From Clostridiales bacterium UBA6114 (lineage in GTDB: Bacteria > Bacillota > Clostridia > Oscillospirales > Butyricicoccaceae): a stretch of DNA of 64,000 bases. Positions 9,481-18,971 of this stretch are shown here, piece after piece. Numbering within the stretch: the stretch's first letter is position 1; each line of letters opens with the position of its first letter. The position numbers and the translations under genes were made by a program. Location of the stretch: contig DIWE01000022.1 in the NCBI GenBank assembly GCA_002423435.1, positions 22,971 to 86,970 on the forward strand, read 5' to 3'. A model generated the notes under the pieces. It saw only the letters and a list, made by a program, of their open reading frames with translations, did not search any database and was not told the DNA's origin.

Positions 9481-10293
9481 ATGAGCAATAATTACGCGCC
9501 GGTGCCTATTATTGATCGTATGTCGGCAATTTTGGATAAAGTCATTTCTCAACCTAACGGGGTTTCCGCCAGCAGCCTTTTGCATGATTTCGACATTCCA
9601 AAGACCACCCTTTACCGACTGCTCATTTCCATGACGCAAAACAAATTCTTAAACTATTATCCAAAAACAAATACCTATTCCATCGGAAGCAAGTTTTTGA
9701 CCACCTATGTGGCGCTGGACGAACGTGCCGGCCGAATCCGTGAAATCTCCTTGCCCTTCCTTCGGCAGCTGGCGGCCCAAGCCCAGGAAACCGTGAAGCT
9801 TAGCGTCCTGTCCGGCATGCGCAGCTATACGATAGCGACCGTAGAGGGCCCCCGGCCTATTCGTATCAGTATTAATCTGGGCGCTATATTCCCCCTCCAT
9901 GCCGGCGCAACAGGCAAGATACTTATGCTCAGTCTGAGCGAGGAAGATATTCACACTTATTGCGAGCAGTATGCGATCCGTTACACCGACAATACCATTA
10001 TGTCCGAGGAGGGTATTCTTGCGGAGCTGGAAACGATCCGCCGACAAGGCTATGCCATTGACCACGGCGAGTATATGGACGAAATTTGTGCCGTAGCCTG
10101 CCCCATATTGGGAGAAAACGGTGAAATTTTAGCCGCCATCAGCGTCGCCTACCCCGCCGTTTCCCTCAGCAAGATTACCGAGGAGCGCCTTGCCGAACTG
10201 ATCCAGCAAACCTCCCGCTTAGTGAGCGGGAGTATCCGCAACCGGAAGGCCCAGGACCAACCCGCCCGGCTGGTGGGCGAAACAATTATCTGA
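9481..10293 (+). CDS. IclR-family transcriptional regulator
   Basis: This 270-residue regulator has an N-terminal winged HTH (residues about 8-70, with SLLHDFDIPKTTLYRLL as the recognition part) and a C-terminal IclR effector domain (HAGATGKILM and CAVACPILGENGEILAAISV). IclR proteins bind small carboxylates or sugar acids and control divergent catabolic operons. The gene is divergent from the operon at 9112, its likely target together with itself. The ribosome site before the ATG is weak. Its 3' end faces repeat B2. Confidence 0.92.
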   Translation: MSNNYAPVPIIDRMSAILDKVISQPNGVSASSLLHDFDIPKTTLYRLLISMTQNKFLNYYPKTNTYSIGSKFLTTYVALDERAGRIREISLPFLRQLAAQAQETVKLSVLSGMRSYTIATVEGPRPIRISINLGAIFPLHAGATGKILMLSLSEEDIHTYCEQYAIRYTDNTIMSEEGILAELETIRRQGYAIDHGEYMDEICAVACPILGENGEILAAISVAYPAVSLSKITEERLAELIQQTSRLVSGSIRNRKAQDQPARLVGETII

Positions 10294-10344
10294 ATCAACT
10301 TCTTCTTTTCCAAGCGGACATGATATAAGCTTCATTAAACAAAA

Positions 10345-10680
10345 CACGGGGCGCGTCTAAAAAAAGACGCGCCCCGCGAGGCTGTCGAAAAACTCGACAG
10401 CCTTTCGAGAGGAATCCAATTCCCCCATGACCCACCCCAACAAAATAAATTTTGTTGGGGACCCCGGAATGCTCCCCCAGGGGCGGACAAAACCAAAGGT
10501 TTTGTCCAGAGCGTCCTCCGGCCCTACTCCCGACAAATCACGATTTGTCGGGAACCCGGGGGCGGCACATGTCCGCCTGCGGACTTATCCCAAGTTAAGG
10601 GGCTCCGGCCCCTTAACAATCCCCGAATATACTTTTTCGATACTCTGATAGGGCGCGTCTTTTAAGACGCGCCCCGTGTT
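10345..10680. mobile_element. Family B palindrome-array element, copy B2, with flanking hairpin pair
   Basis: The element body is 10378-10647 (270 bp, the longest copy). It starts GAGGCTGTCGAAAAA and ends with TTTTTCGATACTCTG, which are imperfect inverted repeats of each other. It carries two extra palindromes not present in the 192-bp copies: CCCCAACAAAA/TTTTGTTGGGG at 10435-10460 and CCCGACAAATC/GATTTGTCGGG at 10529-10552. On both sides stands a hairpin with GGGCGCGTCT/AGACGCGCCC arms (10346-10376 and 10651-10680). It lies between convergent genes, so the flanking hairpins probably act as terminators. Confidence 0.82.
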
Positions 10681-10699
10681 TTGAAGCTTTACCCGTTTT

Positions 10700-12151
10700 C
10701 TATGCCTTATACTGGTTATAGATCACCTTCCAGGCGGTATAGAAATCCTTATTGGTCGTCCCGATGCCGAAGGTGCCCAAGCCGGAATTTTTTACGCCTC
10801 CGAAGGGCATGAAGCTCTCGCTGACCGAGCCGTGGTTTATGTGCACCATGCCCGATTCCATGCCGCTCATGAAATCAAAGATCTTTTCGTTTAAATCGGT
10901 AAAGACCGCCGCCGCCAGGCCGTACTGCGTATCGTTGCAGACCGAAAGGCCTTCCTCAAAATTCCCGACCCGGATCACGACCAGCACCGGCCCGAAAATC
11001 TCGTCGACGGCGACCTTCATCTTCGGGCTTACATGCGTGATCAGCGTCGGCTCAATATAGAAGCCCTTGTCATACTGCCCGCCCTTCAGCCGGTTGCCGC
11101 CGGCCGCGATGGTCGCGCCCTCGTCGCGCGCGCTCTGAATATATTCCATAATGCTTTGTCCCGCCGCCGCATTGACCACCGGGCCGATCTGGGTCGATTT
11201 GTCCATGCCGTAGCCGACCTTGTATTCCTTCACCTTTTCACAAAGCAGCCGCTCAAGCTCGGGCGCCTGCTCCTCGGTCACAATCACCCGGCTGATCGCG
11301 GTGCAGCGCTGCCCGGCATTTGCAAACGCCGCCGCGCAGATCTGGGCCGCCGCAAACGGAAGATTTCCATATCCCGCCACGAGCGCCGGGTTTTTGCCTC
11401 CCATCTCAAGCTGTACCTTTGCAAAATGCTCCGCCGCAAGCGTGTTGATGCGTCTTCCGACCACAGTGGAGCCGGTAAAAGAAATTCCCCTGATCAGCGG
11501 GTTTTTAGAGATCGCGTCGCCCATCGCGCTGCCTTTTCCAATGACGAGATTGACCGTTCCCGCCGGGAAACCGGCCTCCTCGATCAGCTTTGTAAGCTCA
11601 ATTCCGCAAAGCGGCGTGTCGTAGGACGGCTTGAAAACCACCGTGCAGCCGGCCACCAGCGCGGGAATGATTTTGCGGATCGGCGTCAGAATCGGGAAAT
11701 TCCACGGCGTAACTGCCGCCACAACGCCGAGCGGCACGCGGATTACGGTATTGGTCACATTGGGGCGCTCGCTGGGCAGGCTGATGCCCTGCATGCGCGT
11801 CGCCTCGCCGACAATATACCGGCATTCCTTGACGCCGCGCGTCACCTCGCCGACCGACTCGCCGATGGTCTTGCCCTGCTCGCGGCAGAGCACCTCGCCT
11901 AAGCGCTGCGCGTTGCGGTCAAGCAGATCGATGAATTGATAGATATAGCGCGCGCGCTGGTCGGGAAGCAGCTTCCCCCAGGTGGCAAACGCTCTGTCGG
12001 CGCTTTCCGCCGCATAATTTACGTCTTCCTCGCGTGATAAGGGAAATTCTCCCAGCTTATCGTCGCAGTCGCCCGGATTTATCAGTTCATAATACTGATC
12101 CCCGGTCGGGTTTACCCATTTGCCGTTAATAAAATTCTGATATTTCTCCAT
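10700..12151 (-). CDS. NAD(P)-dependent aldehyde dehydrogenase
   Basis: This 483-residue enzyme has the full ALDH active site: Asn151 (PWNFP), Lys174 (KPSYDTP), Glu249 (LEMGGKNP) and nucleophile Cys283 (GQRCTAIS). It belongs to the succinate-semialdehyde/lactaldehyde/2,5-dioxovalerate branch, oxidising a semialdehyde to an acid. The ATG at 12151 (MEKYQNFINGKW) fits the family length, while earlier starts extend through the upstream SDR stop region. It is the last gene of the long operon starting at 22432 and ends next to repeat B2. Confidence 0.9.
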   Translation of the reverse strand: MEKYQNFINGKWVNPTGDQYYELINPGDCDDKLGEFPLSREEDVNYAAESADRAFATWGKLLPDQRARYIYQFIDLLDRNAQRLGEVLCREQGKTIGESVGEVTRGVKECRYIVGEATRMQGISLPSERPNVTNTVIRVPLGVVAAVTPWNFPILTPIRKIIPALVAGCTVVFKPSYDTPLCGIELTKLIEEAGFPAGTVNLVIGKGSAMGDAISKNPLIRGISFTGSTVVGRRINTLAAEHFAKVQLEMGGKNPALVAGYGNLPFAAAQICAAAFANAGQRCTAISRVIVTEEQAPELERLLCEKVKEYKVGYGMDKSTQIGPVVNAAAGQSIMEYIQSARDEGATIAAGGNRLKGGQYDKGFYIEPTLITHVSPKMKVAVDEIFGPVLVVIRVGNFEEGLSVCNDTQYGLAAAVFTDLNEKIFDFMSGMESGMVHINHGSVSESFMPFGGVKNSGLGTFGIGTTNKDFYTAWKVIYNQYKA

Positions 12152-12186
12152 TGTTATGGCCATCCCTTTCGCACAACTTAAATGAT

Positions 12187-12972
12187 TTAATCCATGTACA
12201 TGCCGCCGTTTATATCCATGCAATAGCCCGTAATAAAGGACGCGTACTGCGAGCATAGAAACGCGGCCGGCCCTGCGACCTCGGCGCACGTCCCGATGCG
12301 CTTAAGCGGAATTGACTCCACATGCAGGCGCATCAGTTCCGGGGTGCGCCAGCGGATCATCTCGGTATCGATCATTGCGGGCGCAATGGAATTTACAGTG
12401 ATGCCGTCGGGCGCGAGCTGATTGGCAAGCGCCTTGGAAAAGCCGATGGTGCCCGCCTTGGCCGCGCAATAATGCGCTCCCGCGCCGATCGCGCCGCTTT
12501 TGCCACAGACTGAGGAAAGGTTCAAAATGCGGGCGCAATTGCTCTTGCGCAAAAACGGTATGGCGTATTTGCAGCAGTTGTACATGCTCTTTAAGTTTAT
12601 GGTAAGCATCCTGTCCCAGTCATCCTCGGTTATGACGTCAAACGGACGCGGATCGGTAATTCCCGCATTGTTGATCAGAACGTCAATGCCGCCGAACTCG
12701 GCGGCCGTTTCATCGATCAGCCGTTTCGCCTCCGGGCTTTTCGACAGGTCGCCCTGAAAGGCAAAGGCCCTGCCGCCTTCTTTTTCAATTTCTCCGACGA
12801 CCTCTTGCGCAAGAGAGTAATTGTTCACACATGTCACCGCGACCTTTGCGCCGAGACGCGCGAAGGTCAGCGCCATCTCCCGTCCGATCCCTTTGGACGA
12901 CCCCGTGATCACCGCGCTGCGCCCGCTGAGGAAACGCCCCCGAAGCCCCTGAAAATATTGAACGGATTCCAT
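12187..12972 (-). CDS. Short-chain dehydrogenase/reductase (FabG-like)
   Basis: This 261-residue SDR has TGSSKGIG (cofactor), NNAG, and the Ser-Tyr-Lys triad in LSSVCGKSGAIGAGAHYCAAKAG. It ends NGGMYMD, almost the same as the neighbouring SDR (NGGLYMD), so the two are paralogues probably acting on related sugar-acid hydroxyls. A good ribosome site (AAAGGGG) precedes the ATG. It is 14 bp downstream of the other SDR. Confidence 0.88.
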   Translation of the reverse strand: MESVQYFQGLRGRFLSGRSAVITGSSKGIGREMALTFARLGAKVAVTCVNNYSLAQEVVGEIEKEGGRAFAFQGDLSKSPEAKRLIDETAAEFGGIDVLINNAGITDPRPFDVITEDDWDRMLTINLKSMYNCCKYAIPFLRKSNCARILNLSSVCGKSGAIGAGAHYCAAKAGTIGFSKALANQLAPDGITVNSIAPAMIDTEMIRWRTPELMRLHVESIPLKRIGTCAEVAGPAAFLCSQYASFITGYCMDINGGMYMD

Positions 12973-12986
12973 TCTTCCACCCCTTT

Positions 12987-13754
12987 CTAGTCCATATACA
13001 GCCCGCCGTTTACATCGATCGTCTCCCCGGTGATATATCCGGAGTGTTCCGATGCGAGCAGGACGACCGCCGCCGCCGTATCGCGCGGCAGCCCCATTCG
13101 CCCGAGCGGGATATGGCTTTCAATGTATCGGACCGTTTCGGGCGTGCGGTTTTTAATCAGTCCGGTCTGTGTGGTGCCGGGCGCCACCGCATTCACCGTG
13201 ATGTTATCCCCGGCGGTCTGAAGCGCAAGCTGGCGGCTAAGCGCCATTACCGCGCCCTTTGAGGCGCAGTAATGCACGCCTGCGTACGGAAAACCGAGCT
13301 TTCCGCCCGCGGAAGCGATATTGATAATGCGCCCTCCCTTATTCCTTTCGCGCATCTGGCGCACAGCCTCCCGGCAGCAATAAAACACGCCGTCTAAATT
13401 GACGCCGAGCAGCCTTTTCCAGGCCTCGTCGCTGATGTCCAGAATATCACTGTCGGCCAGGAGACCCGCGTTGTTTACAACAATATCCGCTCCGCCGAAG
13501 CGCTGCAGTATGTTTTCAAACAGAGCGCGCACGCTTTGGCTGTCCGAAACGTCCACCTGCATAAAGCTGGCCTTAAACCCTTTATCCTCAAGGCGCCGGC
13601 ACAGGTCCCGGGAAACGCCGGGGTTTATATCCGCGATCACCACGTTTACGCCGACCGAGGCCAACGCCGTCGAGATGCTTTCGCCGATCCCGGAGCCCCC
13701 GCCCGATACGACGGCGGTTTTCCCGTCTAAATCAAACATAAACGAATACACCAT
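12987..13754 (-). CDS. Short-chain dehydrogenase/reductase
   Basis: This SDR of up to 255 residues has SGGGSGIGES (cofactor), NNAG and the catalytic Ser, Tyr and Lys in IASAGGKLGFPYAGVHYCASKGA. It is a paralogue of the next gene downstream. The start is uncertain: the ATG at 13754 has no strong ribosome site, and a second in-frame ATG at 13739 (MFDLDGKTAVV) would remove five residues. It follows the TRAP permease gene by 9 bp. Confidence 0.87.
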   Translation of the reverse strand: MVYSFMFDLDGKTAVVSGGGSGIGESISTALASVGVNVVIADINPGVSRDLCRRLEDKGFKASFMQVDVSDSQSVRALFENILQRFGGADIVVNNAGLLADSDILDISDEAWKRLLGVNLDGVFYCCREAVRQMRERNKGGRIINIASAGGKLGFPYAGVHYCASKGAVMALSRQLALQTAGDNITVNAVAPGTTQTGLIKNRTPETVRYIESHIPLGRMGLPRDTAAAVVLLASEHSGYITGETIDVNGGLYMD

Positions 13755-13763
13755 CCAATCGTT

Positions 13764-15047
13764 TCACAGCATGTCCGGCAGCCAGGTTACGATCTGCGGG
13801 ACCAGCGTTATCAAAATCAGTACGGCAAACAGCGGAATATAAAACGGCAGCACCGCTCTCACCATCCGGTCAAAGCTGATGTGCGCGACGCGCGCGGTCG
13901 CATACAGGCACATGCCGACCGGCGGGGTAAGCAGTCCGATCATCAGGTTCAATACCATCACAAGCCCGAGGTGCACCGGGTCAATCCCCAGCTTCAGCGC
14001 CATAGGCATCATGATCGGGGTTAAGATAATGATCGCCGAATTGGATTCCATAAAGCAGCCGACAACCAGAAGAAACAGGTTAATGAGCAGTAAGACAACA
14101 TATTTGTTGCTGCTGAATGCGAACATCTGCTCCATAAGGATGTTTGGAATATTGGTTTTAATCAGCAGATAGCCGTAAAGGGTGGACGCCGCCACGATCA
14201 GCATGATCGCCGCCGTCTGGCGGATCGTCTTTTTGCATACGCGGGCAAGATCCTTAAGATCCATCTCCTTATAAACAAAAAAGTTCAGGATGAAAGCATA
14301 TAGCGCCGCCACGGCGGCCGCTTCGGTCGGCGTGAACACGCCCGTCAGGATGCCTCCGATCAGGATGACGGGCGTCAGGATCGGCCAGAATGCCTCTTTA
14401 AAAAGGCTCCAGGTCTCCGCCCATTTCGGGAAGGTACGCCTCGGATAATTCCGTTTATGCGAAAACCATACGACCATCAGCATCAGCGCGATCCCCATCG
14501 CAATGCCCGGAACCAGCCCGGCAATCAGAAGCTTGGAAATGGAAACGCTCCCCGCCACGCCGAACACGATCAGAGGGATGCTCGGCGGTATAATCGGCCC
14601 GATGGTGGAGGAAGCCGCCGTGACCGCGGCACTGAAATCGGTGTCGAAGCCCGCGTCCTCCATCGCTTTTACCTCAATGGTGCCGAGGCCGGCGGCGTCG
14701 GCTACCGCCGAGCCGCTCATCCCGGCGAAAATGATGCTCGCCAGAATGTTCGTATGTCCGAGGCCGCCGGGAAGCCAGCCCACCAGCGCGTTTGCGAATT
14801 TGAATATTCTCTGGGTAATGCTGCCGGTGTTCATCAGCTCTCCGGCCAGCAGGAAAAACGGGATGGCGAGCAGGGTAAAGCTGTTTACCCCTGAAACCAT
14901 CTTCTGAGCGATCGTTCCGAAAGGAATGCCCCCGATCCCCGCCTGTATCGTCATCACAACCAGCGAGGTAATGCCGATCGCATAGGGAATGGAGACGCCT
15001 ATAACAAATAACAGGATCAGAAGTCCTAAAAAAACGGCGAGGATCAT
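13764..15047 (-). CDS. dctM: TRAP transporter large permease DctM
   Basis: This 427-residue, very hydrophobic protein has the DctM signatures MSGSAVADAAGLG, AASSTIGPIIPPSIPLI and LLTPPVGMCLYATARVA. It forms the sodium-coupled channel of a TRAP importer, usually for C4 acids, uronates or other sugar acids. Its ATG overlaps the stop of dctQ by 4 bp (ATGA), indicating translational coupling. Confidence 0.95.
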   Translation of the reverse strand: MILAVFLGLLILLFVIGVSIPYAIGITSLVVMTIQAGIGGIPFGTIAQKMVSGVNSFTLLAIPFFLLAGELMNTGSITQRIFKFANALVGWLPGGLGHTNILASIIFAGMSGSAVADAAGLGTIEVKAMEDAGFDTDFSAAVTAASSTIGPIIPPSIPLIVFGVAGSVSISKLLIAGLVPGIAMGIALMLMVVWFSHKRNYPRRTFPKWAETWSLFKEAFWPILTPVILIGGILTGVFTPTEAAAVAALYAFILNFFVYKEMDLKDLARVCKKTIRQTAAIMLIVAASTLYGYLLIKTNIPNILMEQMFAFSSNKYVVLLLINLFLLVVGCFMESNSAIIILTPIMMPMALKLGIDPVHLGLVMVLNLMIGLLTPPVGMCLYATARVAHISFDRMVRAVLPFYIPLFAVLILITLVPQIVTWLPDML

Positions 15048-15547
15048 TTAGGCTCAGCCTCCTCAATATCGTATTCGCTGGGTTTTGAGGCCCACGCCTT
15101 AAACAGGATCACTTGTTTTAACAGATACCATATAATGAACGGCGCGCAGACAATGATCGGAATATACACCACCGCGATGGAAAGCCACGGGACAGTACCG
15201 TAGGTATAGATCCACGAATTTTCAAGCGCGATGACGCTGCCGTATGCAAAGGACCCCACGAATATGATCGACGCGAGGTTTATCAGCAGTTGTGCGGCAA
15301 ACCGAAGCCCGTACGGCAGTTTTTCAATGAAATAGGTCGTTTTGATCTGATCGTTTTCCGCCTCAATGACGACGATTGCGGTAAAGATGAGCAGGGAATA
15401 TAAAAGCCTTGCCATCTCCTCGGTCCACGGCACCGATATCGACAGCACATACCGGAACAATATCTGCATAAGCGTCAGGATAAGCATGCCAAAAAACAGG
15501 ATCAGGCAGATATTTTCAAAAGCTTTAACCACCTTACTTAGTTTCAT
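15044..15547 (-). CDS. dctQ: TRAP transporter small permease DctQ
   Basis: This protein of about 167 residues has four predicted membrane segments and the DctQ-type stretch VPWTEEMARLLYSLLIF. It is the small membrane subunit that pairs with DctM. The start is uncertain: ATG at 15547 is 20 bases after AGGAG, while a GTG at 15568 (seven residues more) is too close to it. An intergenic hairpin at 15576-15602 separates it from dctP. Confidence 0.9.
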   Translation of the reverse strand: MKLSKVVKAFENICLILFFGMLILTLMQILFRYVLSISVPWTEEMARLLYSLLIFTAIVVIEAENDQIKTTYFIEKLPYGLRFAAQLLINLASIIFVGSFAYGSVIALENSWIYTYGTVPWLSIAVVYIPIIVCAPFIIWYLLKQVILFKAWASKPSEYDIEEAEPK

Positions 15548-15575
15548 GCTCAGTTTCAGATGAATCACTCCTTTG

Positions 15576-15602
15576 GGGCGCGCACCGGTTCGATGCGCGC
15601 CC
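15576..15602 (-). terminator. Intercistronic hairpin between dctP and dctQ
   Basis: GGGCGCGCA pairs with TGCGCGCCC across a short loop, just downstream of the dctP stop and upstream of the dctQ ribosome site. There is no long T-run, so partial termination or 3'-end mRNA protection is more likely than full termination. Such hairpins commonly keep the binding protein in excess over the membrane subunits. Confidence 0.55.
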
Positions 15603-15634
15603 TTTGACTGGCTGTGCCGAGAATCCCCTTTTTT

Positions 15635-16675
15635 CTATTCAAGATATCCCTTTACAACTTCCCATACTTCCGGGTCCCACGTTTTTGCGACTTCTTCAAG
15701 ACCGGGCCTTGCCGCTTTAATAAACGCTTCCTTGTCCACTTCGACAATTTCATTGCCTGCGGCCTTTAAATCCTCAAGGATCTTCGCTTCCTTTGCCGCG
15801 AGCTGCTCGTTGCCCCATTCGCAGCACTCCGCAGCCGTATCCATAAGGATTTTCTGAAGCTCAGGATCAAGCCCGTCGTAGAAATCCTTGTTGATCGTCC
15901 AGTGGAACACGTTATAAAGGTGCTGCGTCATGACTGTGTACTTGTTGACCTCATAGATTTTGTTCACATAAATATTTTCCAGCGGGTTTTCCTGCCCGTC
16001 GGCGACGCCCGTCTGAAGCGCGCTGTATGTTTCCGACCAGGCGATCGGGGTGGGCAGGGCGCCCAGGCTCTTCCACACGGTGACCCACGACGTGATTTCC
16101 GGCACCCTCAGCTTCAGCCCCTTCAGTTCGCCGGGGGCCGTAATTTTTTTGCTTGCGGTCAGGTTGCGCGCGCCCCTGGTCTGCAAAGCGACGAGATACT
16201 GGTTTCCGCGCTCCTCGATCGCCGCCTTGATTTTATCGCCGACCGGTCCGTTCCAGACCTCATACACCTGATCGACATTTTCAAATATGAACGGCACAAC
16301 CGTCGGATCATATTCCGCGGCCAGCTTACTTGTGAGATTGTCGCCGAAAATGGACATCTGCACCTCGCCCATCTTCACCTGTTCCAGGTTCTCAAGCTCC
16401 GATCCCAGGACTGCGCCCGGATAAAGGCTTATGGTAAGCTTACCGCCGGAACGCTCCTCGACGAGCTTTTTATAGCGTTCAAGCGTATCGTTTTCGTTGG
16501 TTCCCGCGTTGGTGTGGATCGCGAATATGATTTCAATGGGTTTGGCAGTATCCGAGGCCGCGGAGGTAGAGGGAGTCGAACCGGTTGTGCCGCTTTCTGA
16601 TTTTGATGAGGAGCATCCAAAAAGGGAAGCGATTACCAACAATGCCGCTAAGAGAATGGTTGCTTTTTTCTTCAT
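15635..16675 (-). CDS. dctP: TRAP transporter substrate-binding protein DctP
   Basis: This 346-residue lipoprotein has a signal MKKKATILLAALLVIASLFGC followed by a Ser-rich linker, and DctP-family motifs FGDNLTSKL, LQTRGARNLTASKKI, PELKGLKLRVPE-like GELKGLKLRVPE and LQTGVADGQENPLENIY. The Arg in KLRVPE is the usual carboxylate-binding residue, so the ligand should be an organic or sugar acid. It is separated from the downstream kinase-side genes by about 70 bp. Confidence 0.94.
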   Translation of the reverse strand: MKKKATILLAALLVIASLFGCSSSKSESGTTGSTPSTSAASDTAKPIEIIFAIHTNAGTNENDTLERYKKLVEERSGGKLTISLYPGAVLGSELENLEQVKMGEVQMSIFGDNLTSKLAAEYDPTVVPFIFENVDQVYEVWNGPVGDKIKAAIEERGNQYLVALQTRGARNLTASKKITAPGELKGLKLRVPEITSWVTVWKSLGALPTPIAWSETYSALQTGVADGQENPLENIYVNKIYEVNKYTVMTQHLYNVFHWTINKDFYDGLDPELQKILMDTAAECCEWGNEQLAAKEAKILEDLKAAGNEIVEVDKEAFIKAARPGLEEVAKTWDPEVWEVVKGYLE

Positions 16676-16744
16676 TTTCTTGACCCCGCTTTCATATGTT
16701 TTATTTTTGTGCCGTTTTCGGCAGAAAAACCGATCAATGGAATT

Positions 16745-18274
16745 TTATCTTGCGTTTAACGCACCATTCAATTTCCTGTAATCCTCTTTTAAGCTCTGAT
16801 ACAGCGATTTGTAAACCTCAAAAAGCGCATCGTATTTTTGCCTTGACGCTTGCGCGGGAGAAACGGACGCGACAGGAGACGCCAGTTTTTTGGCCTCCCT
16901 GTAGGAAGAATAAACGCCGGCCGCCATCCCCGCGATATACGCACCTCCCTTTGTTTCCGATTCGGCGCTGCGCGGCATGGCGATCGTTTTGCCCAGGATA
17001 TCCGCGAAAATCATGCGCCACGCCTCGCTCCGGATGCCGCCTCCGCATGCGACGATGTTGTCGCACGAATTGCGCATAACCCTTTCATAAATCTCCATAT
17101 TCTGACGGGTCGCGTATGCAATGCCCTCCATAATCGCCCGGATAAAATGACATTTCTTATGGGAGCAGGAAATTCCGAAGAAAACGCCGCGCGCGTGCGG
17201 GTCCCAGATAGGCGACCGTTCGCCCGCTATGTAGGGCAGATAGATAATGCCCTCGCTCCCGGGAGGCGCGCGCAAGGCCTCGGCGTCCAAAAGCCCGTAA
17301 GGATTTATCTGCAGCCGATCCGCCGCGCGGCCTTCGCTCTCGCAAAACGCGTTCAGAAACCACTTGAGCGATATGCCGCCCCCGTTTGTCGGGGCCATCG
17401 CGATATAAGGCGTCTCGCTTGTAAAAGCGGCGTTTAGGAATGTCCGGTCGAAAGCCGCGTCCTTCATCGGGATGCAAAGCCGCGCCACCGTTCCCACGAT
17501 CAGGAGCGGGCTGTCCGCCTCGACACAGCCGATGCCGATGGCCGCCGCGACCGTATCCATGGCTCCCGCCGCGACCGGGATTCCTTCCGGCAGGCCCGTA
17601 AAAAGCGCGGCTTCTTTTGTTACTGTCCCGACAACCGTTTCCGACGCCACCGGATCGGGGAGCTTTTCGATATCCACGCCGATTTGCCCGCAAAGTCTCT
17701 CGGACCATTCCTTTTTGCGGATATCGAACAGGAGGGTTGTGGACGCGCGCGTGTAATCCATGGTAAACCTTCCGGTCAGGCGCTGGACGATGAACCCTCC
17801 GGGGGCGAGGAATTTCCATGTGCTTTGGTAGATTTCCGGCCTGTGGCGCTTAAACCATACGATGATCGGTGCGGAGAAGGTCCCGGGCGCCACGCGGTTT
17901 CCCGTTACGGCAAATATCTCGTCTTTCCCGGCCGCGGAGGCAATGAAGTCCGCCTCGGCGTCGGTGCGGCCGTCGATCTGCATGATCGCATTCGAAAGGC
18001 AGTTCCCCTCTTTGTCCATCGGCACGAGCCCGTTGGTGCAGCTCACCGCCGCCGCAAGGATTCTGTCCCTGTCCGGCGAGTAACGGTCAAGGCTGTCCCT
18101 GACGGCCTGCGCCATGCCGAGCCACCACTCGTCGGGGTCTTCCTCGGCCCAGCCGGCCTTTGGTGAAATGATCTCATAACTGCGATATCCGGTGCCGCAG
18201 GGGTTTAGTTGTAAATCGAACAGGGTCGCTTTGCAGCCGGTCGTTCCAATATCTATCCCCATGAGATAATCCAT
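16745..18274 (-). CDS. FGGY-family carbohydrate kinase
   Basis: This 509-residue kinase has the N-terminal phosphate-binding motif GIDIGTTGCK (6-15), a substrate-loop GWAEEDPDEWW, the FGGY-type GAMDTVAAAIG region and the C-terminal adenosine motif ACGGGIRSEAWRMIFADILG. The family phosphorylates xylulose, gluconate, erythritol, glycerol and related polyols. The subfamily cannot be fixed by eye. With PdxA2-like, class II aldolase and SDR genes beside it, a tetronate, pentonate or tetritol substrate is the best guess. Confidence 0.9.
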   Translation of the reverse strand: MDYLMGIDIGTTGCKATLFDLQLNPCGTGYRSYEIISPKAGWAEEDPDEWWLGMAQAVRDSLDRYSPDRDRILAAAVSCTNGLVPMDKEGNCLSNAIMQIDGRTDAEADFIASAAGKDEIFAVTGNRVAPGTFSAPIIVWFKRHRPEIYQSTWKFLAPGGFIVQRLTGRFTMDYTRASTTLLFDIRKKEWSERLCGQIGVDIEKLPDPVASETVVGTVTKEAALFTGLPEGIPVAAGAMDTVAAAIGIGCVEADSPLLIVGTVARLCIPMKDAAFDRTFLNAAFTSETPYIAMAPTNGGGISLKWFLNAFCESEGRAADRLQINPYGLLDAEALRAPPGSEGIIYLPYIAGERSPIWDPHARGVFFGISCSHKKCHFIRAIMEGIAYATRQNMEIYERVMRNSCDNIVACGGGIRSEAWRMIFADILGKTIAMPRSAESETKGGAYIAGMAAGVYSSYREAKKLASPVASVSPAQASRQKYDALFEVYKSLYQSLKEDYRKLNGALNAR

Positions 18275-18295
18275 AGCTTACCTTCTTATTCCTCA

Positions 18296-18922
18296 TTAGA
18301 AATGGAATGCTTTGCAAAGTATTGCCTGCTCCTGCCCGCCAAGCGCCCCGGTCCCCCGCAGCAAAAGATGCAGCTTTGCGTTTTCTTCAATGTCTTCAAT
18401 CTGATTAAACGCCTGCTCCATCGTTTTTGCCGAAACAATAACGCCGTGGTTCTTCATCAGGAGCGTCGATGTATGTACGATTTTTTCTCCGACGCTTTGT
18501 GCGAGCTCCGGCGAGCCGGGGGCAAAGAAGCCGACCGCCGAAAGCCGCATGACCTTGCAGAAATATCCGGGCGTATAAGCGGGTATTTCCTCCTCGATAT
18601 TGTCCTGCATCAGCAAAGCGGCGATACAGTTTGCGGGGTGCAGATGGAGTACCGCAAGCGCGTCCGCCCTTTTCCTGTAAATGCTCAGATGCAGGTCCAG
18701 TTCCTTGGATGGCCGGGCCCCGGCGCCGCTCGGTTCCCACGTTCCGTCCATCGACACCGGCATCAGCGCTTCCGGCTTTATGTCGCCGAGCCTTGAACCG
18801 GTCGGCGTGATATAAACGGTATCCCCGAGCCTTACAGAAGCGTTTCCGCCCGTGCCTCCCACCAGTCCCCGGCGGTAAGCCTCACGGCAGTAAAACGCGG
18901 CCTCCTCGATTTCCTTTTGCAT
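18296..18922 (-). CDS. Class II aldolase/adducin-family protein
   Basis: This 208-residue protein keeps the zinc ligands of the L-fuculose-1-phosphate aldolase / L-ribulose-5-phosphate 4-epimerase family: Glu74 (PSKELDLH), His93 and His95 (LHLHP) and His159 (MKNHG). Members cleave or epimerise sugar phosphates, and the OtnC/LtnC branch decarboxylates 3-oxo-tetronate phosphates. The ATG at 18922 is preferred because GGGAGG lies 8-9 bases upstream; an ATG at 18955 has none. It follows repeat B3. Confidence 0.9.
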   Translation of the reverse strand: MQKEIEEAAFYCREAYRRGLVGGTGGNASVRLGDTVYITPTGSRLGDIKPEALMPVSMDGTWEPSGAGARPSKELDLHLSIYRKRADALAVLHLHPANCIAALLMQDNIEEEIPAYTPGYFCKVMRLSAVGFFAPGSPELAQSVGEKIVHTSTLLMKNHGVIVSAKTMEQAFNQIEDIEENAKLHLLLRGTGALGGQEQAILCKAFHF

Positions 18923-18971
18923 GACATTTCCCTCCCTTCGGGTCGTTAAAGTCATAGAATTGTTAATACGG

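Noticed and set aside
10427..10648. Open frame within element B2, with similar peptides (HVRLRTYPKLRG) in B3 and B4
   Set aside because: The shared peptide is only the translation of the repeat. It has no ribosome site and breaks in B1; the structure is palindromic rather than coding.
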